Of a stretch of 64,000 nt of DNA, positions 26,776 through 35,733 are shown in pieces. Position 1 is the first letter of the stretch. Each line of letters begins with the position of its first letter. The translations under genes were made by a program, and so were the position numbers. The notes below the pieces were generated by a model. It was not told where the DNA came from. It ran no database searches and worked only from the letters and a program-made list of their open reading frames with translations. The stretch is taken from the NCBI RefSeq assembly GCF_947501165.1, contig NZ_CANMUU010000001.1:1302001-1366000 (forward strand), given 5' to 3'. Origin of the DNA: an uncultured Allomuricauda sp. Lineage in GTDB: Bacteria; Bacteroidota; Bacteroidia; Flavobacteriales; Flavobacteriaceae.

Positions 26776-28059
26776 TCAGCTCAAAACCTGGGTCATTTTG
26801 GCCTTGATTTCTTCCAAACATAGATTGCCTAAACTGCCTTCATGGGTATGTTCTATGTCCTTTTTGGGTTTAAAATTGCCATTTTCTATGGCCATACCCA
26901 TGCTTTTATAGGCATCCCTAAAGGGAACCCCATTCTTTACCATCTCGTTTAGGGTATCCACGCTGAAGAGATAATCGTATTTGGAGTCGTCCAAAATGTT
27001 GGGTTTTACCTGGATTTCCTTGAGGCTAAAGGACATCATTTCCAAACAGGCTTTCATATCTTGAATTGCAGGTACAATGACTTCTTTCACCAATTGTAAA
27101 TCTCTGTGGTAGCCGCTTGGTAGATTCGTCATAATCATACTCAACTGGTTGGGGATGGACTGCAGTTTATTGCATTTACCTCGAATCAACTCAAACACAT
27201 CCGGATTTTTTTTGTGGGGCATGATACTACTTCCGGTAGTCAGCTCATTGGGAAAGGAGATAAAATCAAAATTCTGACTCATATACAAACAGATATCCAT
27301 GGCCAGTTTCCCCAAAGTAGAGGCGACGCTTGCGATTCCAAATGCCGTGGCCCGCTCCGCTTTTCCTCTTCCCATTTGGGCGGCTACTACATTATATTTA
27401 AGGGTTTCGAAATCCAAAGCTTGAGTCGTAAAACTTCGGTCTATGGGGAAAGAGCTTCCATAGCCTGCTGCACTGCCCAACGGATTCTGGTCAGCTACCT
27501 TATAGGCCGCTTGGATAAAGTAGAGGTCGTCCACCAAACTTTCAGCGTATGCGGAAAACCACAACCCAAAAGAAGAAGGCATGGCAATCTGTAAATGGGT
27601 GTATCCTGGAAGTAAAGTCTTTTGGTGCTTGTCTGCCAATTTTAATAAGAGGTCGAAGAGGGTTTTTACGTGGTTCTTGATTTCAATGAGTTCGTCTTTA
27701 AGGTAGAGCTGGGTTGCCACCAAAACCTGGTCGTTTCTGGAACGTGCAGTATGGATTTTTTTGCCCACATCTCCCAACTTTTCAATCAACAGATATTCAA
27801 TTTTAGAGTGCATATCCTCAAAATCGTCTTCTATGGTAAAGGTTCCTTTTTCAATGGATTTACCGATGACTTCCAACTCTTTTACCAAACTTTTAGCCTC
27901 CTCTTCACCAATGAGCCCCACTTTTCCTAACATTTGCGCATGCGCCTTGGAGGCAATCACATCGTATTTAGCAAGGACCAAATCCAATTGGCGGTCGTTG
28001 CCTACGGTAAAGTGATCTATTTTCTTTTCGGTACTGAATCCTTTATCCCAAAGCTTCAT
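26776..28059 (-). CDS. argH: argininosuccinate lyase
   Basis: 427 residues. It splits argininosuccinate to arginine and fumarate, the last step of arginine synthesis. Family motifs: DDFEDMHSKIEYLL, HTARSRNDQV, LLPGYTHLQIAMPSS and the signature GSSIMPHKKNPDVFELIRGK with the mobile catalytic Ser. Slightly shorter than the E. coli enzyme but complete. Its ATG overlaps the stop of the ACT-domain gene by four bases, and it is the last gene of the arginine operon, immediately followed by accessory DNA. Confidence 0.96.
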   Translation of the reverse strand: MKLWDKGFSTEKKIDHFTVGNDRQLDLVLAKYDVIASKAHAQMLGKVGLIGEEEAKSLVKELEVIGKSIEKGTFTIEDDFEDMHSKIEYLLIEKLGDVGKKIHTARSRNDQVLVATQLYLKDELIEIKNHVKTLFDLLLKLADKHQKTLLPGYTHLQIAMPSSFGLWFSAYAESLVDDLYFIQAAYKVADQNPLGSAAGYGSSFPIDRSFTTQALDFETLKYNVVAAQMGRGKAERATAFGIASVASTLGKLAMDICLYMSQNFDFISFPNELTTGSSIMPHKKNPDVFELIRGKCNKLQSIPNQLSMIMTNLPSGYHRDLQLVKEVIVPAIQDMKACLEMMSFSLKEIQVKPNILDDSKYDYLFSVDTLNEMVKNGVPFRDAYKSMGMAIENGNFKPKKDIEHTHEGSLGNLCLEEIKAKMTQVLS

Positions 28060-28466
28060 GGTGTTTCTCTTTTAGTATTCATTAAAGTGGTTAAAACTTG
28101 CATAGCAGCTTTAGCTTCTGTTTGAGCTACAAAAATATGGTCGTGGTAGTAGGCTGCCACCACATTGCAAGATATTCCTTCTTGAGCTAGGGCATTGGAA
28201 ACAGCTGCTGTTAGCCCGACAGCTTCTAAAGAAGAGTGTACGTTCAGTGTAATCCAGGAAGCCACGTAGTCATAGTCTAAATGTAGCGCATCTGCTTTTT
28301 CTTTCTTTAGAATCAGCGTAGTGCCCTCTTCTTCCTTAAAACTGGCAATGATTTCCCTGAAATCCAACGGCAAGGAATATTCTGAAGAAACGAACACGTA
28401 TTCGCCCGGATGAAGTATGGGCTGAATTTCATTAAGCAATTGTATTAACTCTGTTTTTCCTGACAT
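28056..28466 (-). CDS. ACT-domain protein in the arginine operon
   Basis: 136 residues with an ACT-type fold in two halves: LHPGEYVFVSSEY...EGTTLILKKE and YVASWITLNVHSSLEAVGLTAAVSNALAQEGISCNVVAAYYHDHIFV. ACT domains bind amino acids. Placement between argE and argH (11 bases from one, overlapping the other by four) suggests arginine sensing or enzyme regulation, but this is inferred from position. It carries no enzyme domain of its own. Confidence 0.82.
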   Translation of the reverse strand: MSGKTELIQLLNEIQPILHPGEYVFVSSEYSLPLDFREIIASFKEEEGTTLILKKEKADALHLDYDYVASWITLNVHSSLEAVGLTAAVSNALAQEGISCNVVAAYYHDHIFVAQTEAKAAMQVLTTLMNTKRETP

Positions 28467-28476
28467 CTTTCTCTTG

Positions 28477-29550
28477 CTATACGGTGATAAATCCGTTTAC
28501 TATTTTAATGTACAAGTCAATGCCCTCCTCAATTTCATGCACGAAAATATATTCATCGGCCGAGTGGGAACGTGTGCTGTCGCCAGGTCCCAATTTAAGG
28601 GATTGACAACTTAGGGCCGCTTGGTCCGAAAGGGTAGGCGAACCATAGGTTTTTCTACCTAGGGCCAGCCCACTTTTTACCAAATCGTGATTGGGATCAA
28701 TGGCCGAGGAATTTAGTCGCAAGGAGCGCGGCGTCATTTGGCATGGTGCTTCCGCTTGCAATAGTTCTGCAATTTCGGCATTGGAATAACAGTCGTTTAC
28801 ACGAACGTCCACTACCATATCCACATGCGCTGGGACCACATTATGCTGTTTGCCCGCATTGATTTGGGTAACAGTCATTTTTACCTCTCCCAAAGCCTCC
28901 GAAGTCTTTTCAAAACGATAGTTCTTAAACCACTCCAATACATCGATGGTGTTATAGATAGAATTGTTGTTGTTCGGATGGGCAGCATGGGAAGGTGTTC
29001 CTTCCACTACGGCATCAAAAACAATAAGCCCCTTTTCTGCAATCGCCAAGTCCATTAAGGTAGGTTCTCCCACTATGGCCACATCAATTTTTGGCAGATT
29101 TGGTAAAAGGGAAAGCAGGCTGTTTGGACCCGCACTTTCTTCTTCCGCAGTTGCTGCCATTATGATGTTATGATTTAAATCATCCCGATGGTAAAAGTGC
29201 GCAAAGGTGGCCAAAAGCGAAACCAAACATCCACCCGCGTCATTACTGCCCAATCCATAAAGCCTTCCATCTTCCACATGGGGGTGAAAGGGGTCTTTGG
29301 TGTAGGCGGTATTTGGCTTTACCGTATCGTGATGGGAATTCAGTAAAAGGGTCGGTTTGGAGGCATCAAAATGTTGATTGAAAGCAAATACATTGTTGAT
29401 TTGCCTTTGGGTTTCGATTCCAAAATCTTGCAACCAATTTTGAATGGTATCTGCCGTTTTATCCTCCTCACCAGAAAAAGATTGGGTGGAAATCAGCTCC
29501 TTCAATAGGGCAATAGCTTTCTCGGTCAATGTTTTTTGATTGTGACTCAT
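28477..29550 (-). CDS. argE: M20 metallo-hydrolase, N-acyl-ornithine/citrulline deacylase
   Basis: About 357 residues from MSHNQKTLTEKAI; this ATG overlaps the argB stop by four bases, whereas an ATG 20 codons upstream lies inside argB. M20 zinc ligands are visible: LLNSHHDTVKP (His, then Asp), GSNDAGG, TAEEESAG and the late HSADEYI. In Bacteroidota arginine synthesis this enzyme removes the N-acyl group after the carbamoyl transfer, giving citrulline. Acetyl versus succinyl preference is not readable from sequence. Confidence 0.92.
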   Translation of the reverse strand: MSHNQKTLTEKAIALLKELISTQSFSGEEDKTADTIQNWLQDFGIETQRQINNVFAFNQHFDASKPTLLLNSHHDTVKPNTAYTKDPFHPHVEDGRLYGLGSNDAGGCLVSLLATFAHFYHRDDLNHNIIMAATAEEESAGPNSLLSLLPNLPKIDVAIVGEPTLMDLAIAEKGLIVFDAVVEGTPSHAAHPNNNNSIYNTIDVLEWFKNYRFEKTSEALGEVKMTVTQINAGKQHNVVPAHVDMVVDVRVNDCYSNAEIAELLQAEAPCQMTPRSLRLNSSAIDPNHDLVKSGLALGRKTYGSPTLSDQAALSCQSLKLGPGDSTRSHSADEYIFVHEIEEGIDLYIKIVNGFITV

Positions 29551-30326
29551 AATGTCAAGCGTGTATATTTTGATGTGGTATTGGACAACATACTTTCGTT
29601 GCCAATACATACTTGATGAACGTTATTTTTTAGGGCATAAAAACAATTGTGCATTTTGGGCAACATGCCATCGGCAATGATACCTTGTTCGAGTAAGTTT
29701 TTATAACTCTCTGAGTTGATATGTTCAATTACAGAATCTTCGTCGGATACTTTGCGCAAGACTCCTTTTTTTTCGAAACAATAGTACAAGGTAGTCTCAT
29801 AATTTGAAGAGAGACCCACTGCCAACTCAGCTGCAATGGTGTCTGCATTGGTATTGAACAATTGGCCGTTTCCATCGTGCGTTAAGGCACAAAAAATGGG
29901 TGTGAAACCAGCTACCAAAAGCTTTTTGATATTTTCTCCATGTACGCTATCGACATCACCCACAAAACCAAAATCGATATCTTTTATAGGTCTTTTATGT
30001 GCATGGATGGCATTGCCATCAGCACCGCTCATCCCAATGGCGTTGGTGCCCATGCCTTGAAGCTCTGCAACAATATTTTTATTGACCAAGCCCCCATAGA
30101 CCATCACCGCAACATCCAAACTGGCCTCATCGGTAATACGTCTTCCATTGGTTATTTGAGCTTTAATCCCTAGGCGGTTGCCTAGTTCTGTCGCTTTCTT
30201 TCCACCTCCATGGACCAAGATGGTATGGTTTTCCATTTTGGAAAACAACTCCAAAACCTGGGATAATGAACTTGAATTTCCAATGACATTCCCTCCAATC
30301 TTTACTATGGATAGTTTTTGTTTCAT
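29547..30326 (-). CDS. argB: N-acetylglutamate kinase (or N-succinylglutamate kinase)
   Basis: About 259 residues from MKQKLSIVKIGG. The upstream in-frame start would extend through the repeat element at 30339-30424 and is rejected. Amino-acid-kinase motifs: KIGGNVIG, LVHGGGKKATELG, NADTIAAELA and GMLPKMHNCFYAL. It phosphorylates the N-acylated glutamate, second step of the pathway. Overlaps argE by four bases. The family's arginine-sensitive N-terminal helix is absent, so feedback may act elsewhere. Confidence 0.94.
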   Translation of the reverse strand: MKQKLSIVKIGGNVIGNSSSLSQVLELFSKMENHTILVHGGGKKATELGNRLGIKAQITNGRRITDEASLDVAVMVYGGLVNKNIVAELQGMGTNAIGMSGADGNAIHAHKRPIKDIDFGFVGDVDSVHGENIKKLLVAGFTPIFCALTHDGNGQLFNTNADTIAAELAVGLSSNYETTLYYCFEKKGVLRKVSDEDSVIEHINSESYKNLLEQGIIADGMLPKMHNCFYALKNNVHQVCIGNESMLSNTTSKYTRLTL

Positions 30327-30338
30327 CTTTATTATTTT

Positions 30339-30424
30339 GTCATTTCGAATCCAGAGAGAAAGCAAAGGTGAGAAATCTAGATTTCTCGTCGCCCCAAATT
30401 TCTTTGGGACTCTGTCGAAATGAC
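30339..30424. repeat. palindromic repeat copy 1 (argF'/argB junction)
   Basis: Outer arms GTCATTTCGA (30339-30348) and TCGAAATGAC (30415-30424) are a perfect 10-bp inverted repeat; the inner AGAAATCTAGATTTCT is itself a 16-base palindrome. The right arm touches the stop codon of argF'. Related copies lie at 32504, 33385 and 34464. REP-like elements of this kind are scattered in flavobacterial genomes. Confidence 0.85.
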
Positions 30425-31365
30425 TATTTCAAATTCTCCAATATCTTTTTTAATACAATTTGCGCCGAATAGGTCCGGTTATTAGCTTGTTGAATCACCA
30501 AACTTTGGTTACCATCCAATACGGCATCTTCCACTACCACATTTCGGCGTACAGGAAGACAGTGCATGAACTTAGCGTTAGCTAGCTTTTCCTTAGTCAT
30601 CATCCAATTGGAATCTTTGGATAGCACTTGACCATAATCTTGGTAGCTACTCCAATTTTTAACGTAGACAAAATCCGCATCTTTCAAGGCTTTTTCCTGA
30701 TCGGTTTCAATTTGACAACCTTCGGTAATCTCTGGATTGAGTTCGTAGCCTTCTGGATGCGTGATTATGAGTTCCACTTCTTGACCTTTCATCAGGGTCA
30801 CAAACGAATTGGCCACGGCATGTGGTAAAGCTTTCGGATGTGGGGCCCAGGATAAAACCACCTTAGGTTTGTCCTTAGTTTTATTTTCTGCTAAGGTAAT
30901 CGCGTCTGCCAAGGCCTGTAGGGGATGCGCTGTAGAACTTTCCATGTTCACAATGGGAATGGAAGCAAATTTGGCAAATCCATTCAGAACTTCTTCGGCT
31001 TCATCCTTTGCTTTATCCTTTAATCCAGCAAATGCCCTAATAGCAACGATGTCAGCATATTGTGAAACCACTTGAGCAGCCTCTCGAATATGTTCCGAAG
31101 TACCTTGGTCCATAATGGTTCCGTCTTCATATTCCAACGCCCAACCTTCATTTCCAAAATTCATGACCATGACTTCCATACCTAAATGCATGGCCGCTTT
31201 TTGTGTGCTCAAACGCGTACGCAAGCTATTATTGAAAAACAGCAAACAAATGGTTTTGCCCTGTCCCATGTTTTTAAATTGATACGGGTCTTTTTTTAGT
31301 GTAATGGCTTCGTCTACCCAATTGGGAAGGGAATCGATATCTTGTAGAGAAAGAAAATGTTTCAT
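30424..31365 (-). CDS. argF': N-acylornithine carbamoyltransferase (acetyl/succinyl type)
   Basis: 313 residues. It carbamoylates N-acyl-ornithine to N-acyl-citrulline, replacing the ornithine carbamoyltransferase step. Carbamoyl-phosphate motif NSLRTRLSTQK (STR-like), the HPLQALADAI segment and HCLPVRRNV are present. At the position reported to set acyl specificity (Pro90 in the Bacteroides N-succinyl enzyme, Glu in the Xanthomonas N-acetyl enzyme, from memory) this protein has Ser90 (TSEHIREA). It overlaps argD by four bases. Confidence 0.92.
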   Translation of the reverse strand: MKHFLSLQDIDSLPNWVDEAITLKKDPYQFKNMGQGKTICLLFFNNSLRTRLSTQKAAMHLGMEVMVMNFGNEGWALEYEDGTIMDQGTSEHIREAAQVVSQYADIVAIRAFAGLKDKAKDEAEEVLNGFAKFASIPIVNMESSTAHPLQALADAITLAENKTKDKPKVVLSWAPHPKALPHAVANSFVTLMKGQEVELIITHPEGYELNPEITEGCQIETDQEKALKDADFVYVKNWSSYQDYGQVLSKDSNWMMTKEKLANAKFMHCLPVRRNVVVEDAVLDGNQSLVIQQANNRTYSAQIVLKKILENLK

Positions 31366-32489
31366 GTAAGTTCTTTGTTTAAGGCTTCAAAGAATTGGTC
31401 GATATGGTCTTTGGAAATGTTCAAGGCTGGCAAGATGCGCAACAACTTCTTGTTCTTTGAACCTCCAGTGAAAAAGTGCTGATTATGAATTAGTCTTTTA
31501 CGTAGGTCAGCAACTTCAAAATCAAATTCCAACCCCAGCATTAATCCTCTACCCTTAATTTTTTTTACTTGTGGAACTTTAGCTGCCTCCTCTTTAAAAT
31601 ATTCTCCCAAGCTTTTGGCATTTTCAATCAAGTTTTCTTGTTCCAGGACCTCTAGTACGGCCAAGGTTGCCGCACAGGCTAAATGATTGCCACCAAAAGT
31701 GGTGCCCAGTAAACCATAGGATGCCTTTATGGACTCGTGAATCAAAATGCCACCCACTGGAAAACCATTACCCATTCCCTTAGCGATGGAAATAATATCA
31801 GGTTGGATTCCGTGATGTTGGAAAGCAAAAAAAGCACCACTACGTCCAAATCCGGATTGTACTTCGTCAGCAATTAGAACTACACCATTTTCTTTGGATT
31901 TTTTGGCTACAAACTGATAGAATTCTGTGGTGGGTTCATCCAATCCACCAACGCCTTGAATGGCTTCCAAAATGACGGCACAATGGGCGTCAGATTGTAT
32001 GGTCTTTTCAAAAGCATCAAAATCATTCAGAGGTAAAAAGGTGACCTGCTGTTGTTTGTTTATAGGCGCATTGATGGCAGGATTGTCCGTAGTGGCCACT
32101 GCAGCCGAAGTCCTACCGTGAAACGCGTTGGAAAACGAAATGACCTTGGATTTTCCAGTGTGAAAGGAAGCCAATTTCAGAGCATTTTCGTTGGCTTCTG
32201 CCCCTGAATTGCATAAAAACAGATTGTAGTCATGGCACTCGGAAAGCTTTCCAAGAAGATCAACTAGTTCCTGCTGCAAGGGATTTTGCACTGAATTACT
32301 GTAAAAAGCAATTTTTTCCAATTGTACTTTAATTCGATTCACGTAATGCGGATGAGAATGACCAATGGAAATGACAGCATGACCTCCGTAAAAATCTAGA
32401 TAGGTCTTTCCATGCTCGTCTTTTACCTCAATTCCCTTTGCGGAAATGGGTGCAACATCATATAAGGGATATACGTCGAATAGTTTCAT
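31362..32489 (-). CDS. argD: acetylornithine/succinylornithine aminotransferase
   Basis: 375 residues, class III PLP aminotransferase: NSGAEANENALKLA, FSNAFHGRT, VILEAIQGVGG, LIADEVQSGFGRSG and the PLP-lysine region ISIAKGMGNGFPVGG. It makes N-acyl-ornithine from the semialdehyde with glutamate as donor. The usual C-terminal part is complete (RGLMLGLEF, LLRILPALN). It overlaps argF' by four bases, so the two are translationally coupled. Confidence 0.95.
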   Translation of the reverse strand: MKLFDVYPLYDVAPISAKGIEVKDEHGKTYLDFYGGHAVISIGHSHPHYVNRIKVQLEKIAFYSNSVQNPLQQELVDLLGKLSECHDYNLFLCNSGAEANENALKLASFHTGKSKVISFSNAFHGRTSAAVATTDNPAINAPINKQQQVTFLPLNDFDAFEKTIQSDAHCAVILEAIQGVGGLDEPTTEFYQFVAKKSKENGVVLIADEVQSGFGRSGAFFAFQHHGIQPDIISIAKGMGNGFPVGGILIHESIKASYGLLGTTFGGNHLACAATLAVLEVLEQENLIENAKSLGEYFKEEAAKVPQVKKIKGRGLMLGLEFDFEVADLRKRLIHNQHFFTGGSKNKKLLRILPALNISKDHIDQFFEALNKELT

Positions 32490-32503
32490 TTTCTTCTTTT
32501 TTT

Positions 32504-32571
32504 GTCATTTCGAATCTGCTGCAAGCAGAGAGAAATCTATTTTAAGATATCTCACTTTTGTTCGATATGAC
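32504..32571. repeat. palindromic repeat copy 2 (proC/argD junction)
   Basis: GTCATTTCGA (32504-32513) against TCGATATGAC (32562-32571): nine of ten positions pair. The interior holds GAGAGAAATCT, shared with copy 1. It lies between argD and proC. Confidence 0.8.
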
Positions 32572-32578
32572 ATTTCAA

Positions 32579-33373
32579 TTATCCTTTTCTGATTTGACTT
32601 ATTTTTTCGAACGAGGTAACAATTCCTCGAATCAATGATGAACTGAGTCCTTGATGTTCCATTTCGTTCAAACCTTCAATGGTACATCCTTTTGGCGTGG
32701 TTACCCGGTCAATTTCTTCTTCTGGATGCGTACCTGATTCAATCAATAAATTGGCTGCTCCATTACAGGTGTGCATGGCCAATTCTTGGGCCTCTTTTGC
32801 ATCAAACCCTAATTGAATAGCACCTTGAGTAGTTGCTCGAATGAGTCGCATCCAGAATGCGATTCCACTAGCGCAAATAACCGTAGCGGCCTGCATTTGT
32901 TCTTCTGGTATTTCCAAGGAATGCCCCATTCTGTTAAAAATGGCCTTGGCCAAATCGATTCGTTTTTTGCCTAACTCATTGCTGCATATGCAGGTCATGG
33001 AATTACTAACCGAGATTGCCGTATTCGGCATACTTCGGATGATGTATTTGTCTGAACCTATTGTTTCTTCCATTTTGGAAATGCTAAAACCCGTAATCGT
33101 ACTAATGACCACATGCTTTTCGGTGAGCAAATCCTTTACCTGTTCCAGTATAGCTTGAAAATGCCCTGGTTGAACGGCAAAAATCAATATGTCCGAGTGT
33201 TTTACTGCCTCACGATTGTCGGAAGTAACCGTTACATTTCCATATTTTTCAAAATTCTTGATGTCATCCAGATTCCTTTTGGTCAAGTACATGGTTGTGG
33301 CACCATTGCTGTGCAACACTCCTTTGGCTATGGATAGACCTAAATTTCCTGCTCCGATTATTGCTATTTTCAT
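32579..33373 (-). CDS. proC: pyrroline-5-carboxylate reductase
   Basis: 264 residues. NAD(P)-binding start IAIIGAGNLGLSIAKGV, SMPNTAISVSNSMTCI and a C-terminal VTTPKGCTIEGLNEME that includes the proline-site loop. It reduces pyrroline-5-carboxylate to proline, so its place inside an arginine operon links the two glutamate-derived pathways. Normal length. It is separated from its neighbours by palindromic repeats 2 and 3. Confidence 0.94.
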   Translation of the reverse strand: MKIAIIGAGNLGLSIAKGVLHSNGATTMYLTKRNLDDIKNFEKYGNVTVTSDNREAVKHSDILIFAVQPGHFQAILEQVKDLLTEKHVVISTITGFSISKMEETIGSDKYIIRSMPNTAISVSNSMTCICSNELGKKRIDLAKAIFNRMGHSLEIPEEQMQAATVICASGIAFWMRLIRATTQGAIQLGFDAKEAQELAMHTCNGAANLLIESGTHPEEEIDRVTTPKGCTIEGLNEMEHQGLSSSLIRGIVTSFEKISQIRKG

Positions 33374-33384
33374 AATTTCTTTTT

Positions 33385-33454
33385 GTCATCTCGAGCGCAG
33401 TCGAGAGATGGTTATTTTGTTAAAGTCTCGCCCTTCGACTCCGCTCAGGGTGAC
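33385..33454. repeat. palindromic repeat copy 3 (argC/proC junction)
   Basis: GTCATCTCGA (33385-33394) opens the element and CTCAGGGTGAC closes it at 33454; an inner TCGAGCGCAGTCGAGAGA part and CCCTTCGACTCCGCTCAGGG part form local stems. The most diverged of the four copies, with GC-richer arms. Confidence 0.7.
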
Positions 33455-33474
33455 AGCTCGACCTGAATTTTATT

Positions 33475-34449
33475 TTAAAAGACTCCCGCCTTAAGTTGTA
33501 ATCCCAAATCTTCTTTTAGTCCAAACATCAAATTCATATTCTGCACCGCCTGTCCCGAAGCGCCTTTCAGTAAATTGTCAATCGCTGAAGTGATGAGTAA
33601 AACATCCTCATGTTTGTGCAAATGAATATGACACTGATTGGTGTTCACCACCTGTTTTAAATGAATGGATTCATCAGTGATATGCGTGAACAAAGCGTCC
33701 TGATAAAACTCATGATATAAAGCTTTTGCTTCTTCCAAGCTTCCTTCATAAGCTGTATAAGCTGTGGCCAAAATACCTCGTGTGAAATTCCCGCGATTGG
33801 GCAAAAACCGTAATTTGCCAATAGTATTCCCGAAAGAATTTAAGCTTTCCCCAATTTCTCCCAAATGTTGATGGGTAAAGGGTTTGTACCAGGAGATATT
33901 GTTGTTTCTCCAGCTAAAATGGGAGGTAGGAGATAAACTTACTCCGGCGCCTGTACTTCCTGTCATTGCATTGATATGCACCTCTTGAGACAAAGCTCCT
34001 TCCTTGGCCAATGGAAGCAAAGCCAGTTGAATGGCCGTTGCAAAGCAGCCTGGATTGGCGATATGATTGGCTTTGACAATAGCCTCTTTTTGTAACTCAG
34101 GGAGACCGTAAACATATTTGTTACCCTGAAATTCGGCATGATTTTCCAATCGGAATTCGTTGCTGAGGTCTATGATTTTGGTTTGGGCACTAAACTCATT
34201 TTCGGATAAAAATTTGGAAGAATTCCCATGACCCAAGCACAGAAAAACAACATCAACCTTAGGGTTGGATTTTCCGGTAAATTCAAGTTCGGTTACCCCC
34301 AACAAGTCTGGGTGTGCACTTGAAATTGGTTTTCCCGCTCGTGTTGTGCTAAATACGAAGTCAATTTCAACTTCAGGATGGTTGAGCAATATTCTGATGA
34401 GCTCTCCACCTGTATATCCCGAACCGCCTATTATTCCTGCTTTAATCAT
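33475..34449 (-). CDS. argC: N-acetyl-gamma-glutamyl-phosphate reductase
   Basis: 324 residues. NADP-binding start IKAGIIGGSGYTGGEL, catalytic Cys in ANPGCFATAIQLAL (about residue 134), the GSTGAGVSLSPTSHF loop, and HQHLGEIGESL. It reduces the acyl-phosphate to the semialdehyde. Length matches the short ArgC class. Flanked by repeat copies 3 and 4. Confidence 0.96.
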   Translation of the reverse strand: MIKAGIIGGSGYTGGELIRILLNHPEVEIDFVFSTTRAGKPISSAHPDLLGVTELEFTGKSNPKVDVVFLCLGHGNSSKFLSENEFSAQTKIIDLSNEFRLENHAEFQGNKYVYGLPELQKEAIVKANHIANPGCFATAIQLALLPLAKEGALSQEVHINAMTGSTGAGVSLSPTSHFSWRNNNISWYKPFTHQHLGEIGESLNSFGNTIGKLRFLPNRGNFTRGILATAYTAYEGSLEEAKALYHEFYQDALFTHITDESIHLKQVVNTNQCHIHLHKHEDVLLITSAIDNLLKGASGQAVQNMNLMFGLKEDLGLQLKAGVF

Positions 34450-34463
34450 ATTTTTCGTTTTTT

Positions 34464-34538
34464 GTCATTTCGAGTCCAACCTTTTGGCGAGAAATCTAGA
34501 TATCTCACCTTCGACCTTGCTCAGGATTTCGATATGAC
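34464..34538. repeat. palindromic repeat copy 4 (argG/argC junction)
   Basis: GTCATTTCGA (34464-34473) against TCGATATGAC (34529-34538), with GAGAAATCTAGATATCTC inside. Ends 8 bases before the argG stop codon. Same family as copies 1-3. Confidence 0.8.
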
Positions 34539-34545
34539 ATAATCC

Positions 34546-35733
34546 TTACTCTTTGTTGTTTACGTGGTTCGCAATTTTTCCAGGATTAGACAGAATTTTG
34601 ATAAATCCTTTAGCATCATCTGCAGTCCAATCCTTGTTTATTTCACCATAACTACCAAAAGAAGCATTCATCAAATCGTGTGTTGAATTGATGCCATTTA
34701 GCTCAAATCGATACGGATGCAAAGTTACCAGCACATCACCGGATACATTTTTCTGGGTGTCCGTCAAAAAGGCTTCAATGTTTCGCATAACTTCATCCAA
34801 GTAATTGCCTTCATGCAACAACATACCATAAAAGTTCCCTAGCTGTTCCTTTTGATATTGCTGCCATTTGCTCAAGGTGTGTTTTTCAAGTAAATGGTGT
34901 GCTTTGATGATGATCAGGGGAGCGGCAGCTTCAAAACCAACCCGACCTTTTATTCCAATAATCGTGTCGCCCACATGAATATCTCTTCCAATGGCATATT
35001 TGGAAGCGATTTCGGATAATTTCTCAATATTTTCAATAGGACTTGCTTTTTCCCCATCTACGGCAACCAATTCTCCTTTGTCAAAAGTCAACTTCAAAAC
35101 TTTGGAAATTTCTTTTTCCAACTGACTTGGATAGGCCTCAGAGGGTAAGGATAAATGAGAAGTCAGTGTTTCATCACCTCCCACGGATGTTCCCCATAGC
35201 CCTTTATTGATGGAATATTTTGCTTTTTCCCAAGAATACTCCACCCCGTTTTCTTTCAGGTAGGCTATTTCAGCTTCTCTAGATAGTTTGTTGTCCCTGA
35301 TTGGGGTGATGATTTCAATTTCTGGTGCTATGATTTGAAAGATCATATCGAATCGAACTTGGTCATTTCCGGCTCCGGTACTTCCGTGGGCGATGTATTC
35401 CGCACCAATCTTTCGAGCATGGTTTACAATTTCAATGGCTTGTACAATTCGTTCGGCACTCACGGAGAGGGGGTAGGTGTTGTTTCGCAAAACATTTCCG
35501 AAGATGAGGTATTTGACTACTTTCTCATAAAACGTTGCTATGGCATCAATGGAAGTATAGGACGCTGCTCCCAATTGCAGCGCTTTTTCTTCGATTTCTT
35601 GAATTTCTGTTTCTGTGAACCCTCCCGTGTTCACACTAACGGCATGCACGTCGAAATTCTCTTCCTTGGAAAGGTATTTGGCACAGTAGGAGGTATCCAA
35701 GCCACCACTATAGGCCAGTACTAATTTTTTCAT
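34546..35733 (-). CDS. argG: argininosuccinate synthase
   Basis: 395 residues. ATP pyrophosphatase motif LAYSGGLDTSYCAKYL at the N-terminus, YIAHGSTGAGNDQVRFD and the WGTSVGGDETL segment. It condenses citrulline and aspartate using ATP. Its ATG overlaps the stop of the GNAT gene upstream by four bases (ATGA), so the two are coupled. Confidence 0.96.
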   Translation of the reverse strand: MKKLVLAYSGGLDTSYCAKYLSKEENFDVHAVSVNTGGFTETEIQEIEEKALQLGAASYTSIDAIATFYEKVVKYLIFGNVLRNNTYPLSVSAERIVQAIEIVNHARKIGAEYIAHGSTGAGNDQVRFDMIFQIIAPEIEIITPIRDNKLSREAEIAYLKENGVEYSWEKAKYSINKGLWGTSVGGDETLTSHLSLPSEAYPSQLEKEISKVLKLTFDKGELVAVDGEKASPIENIEKLSEIASKYAIGRDIHVGDTIIGIKGRVGFEAAAPLIIIKAHHLLEKHTLSKWQQYQKEQLGNFYGMLLHEGNYLDEVMRNIEAFLTDTQKNVSGDVLVTLHPYRFELNGINSTHDLMNASFGSYGEINKDWTADDAKGFIKILSNPGKIANHVNNKE

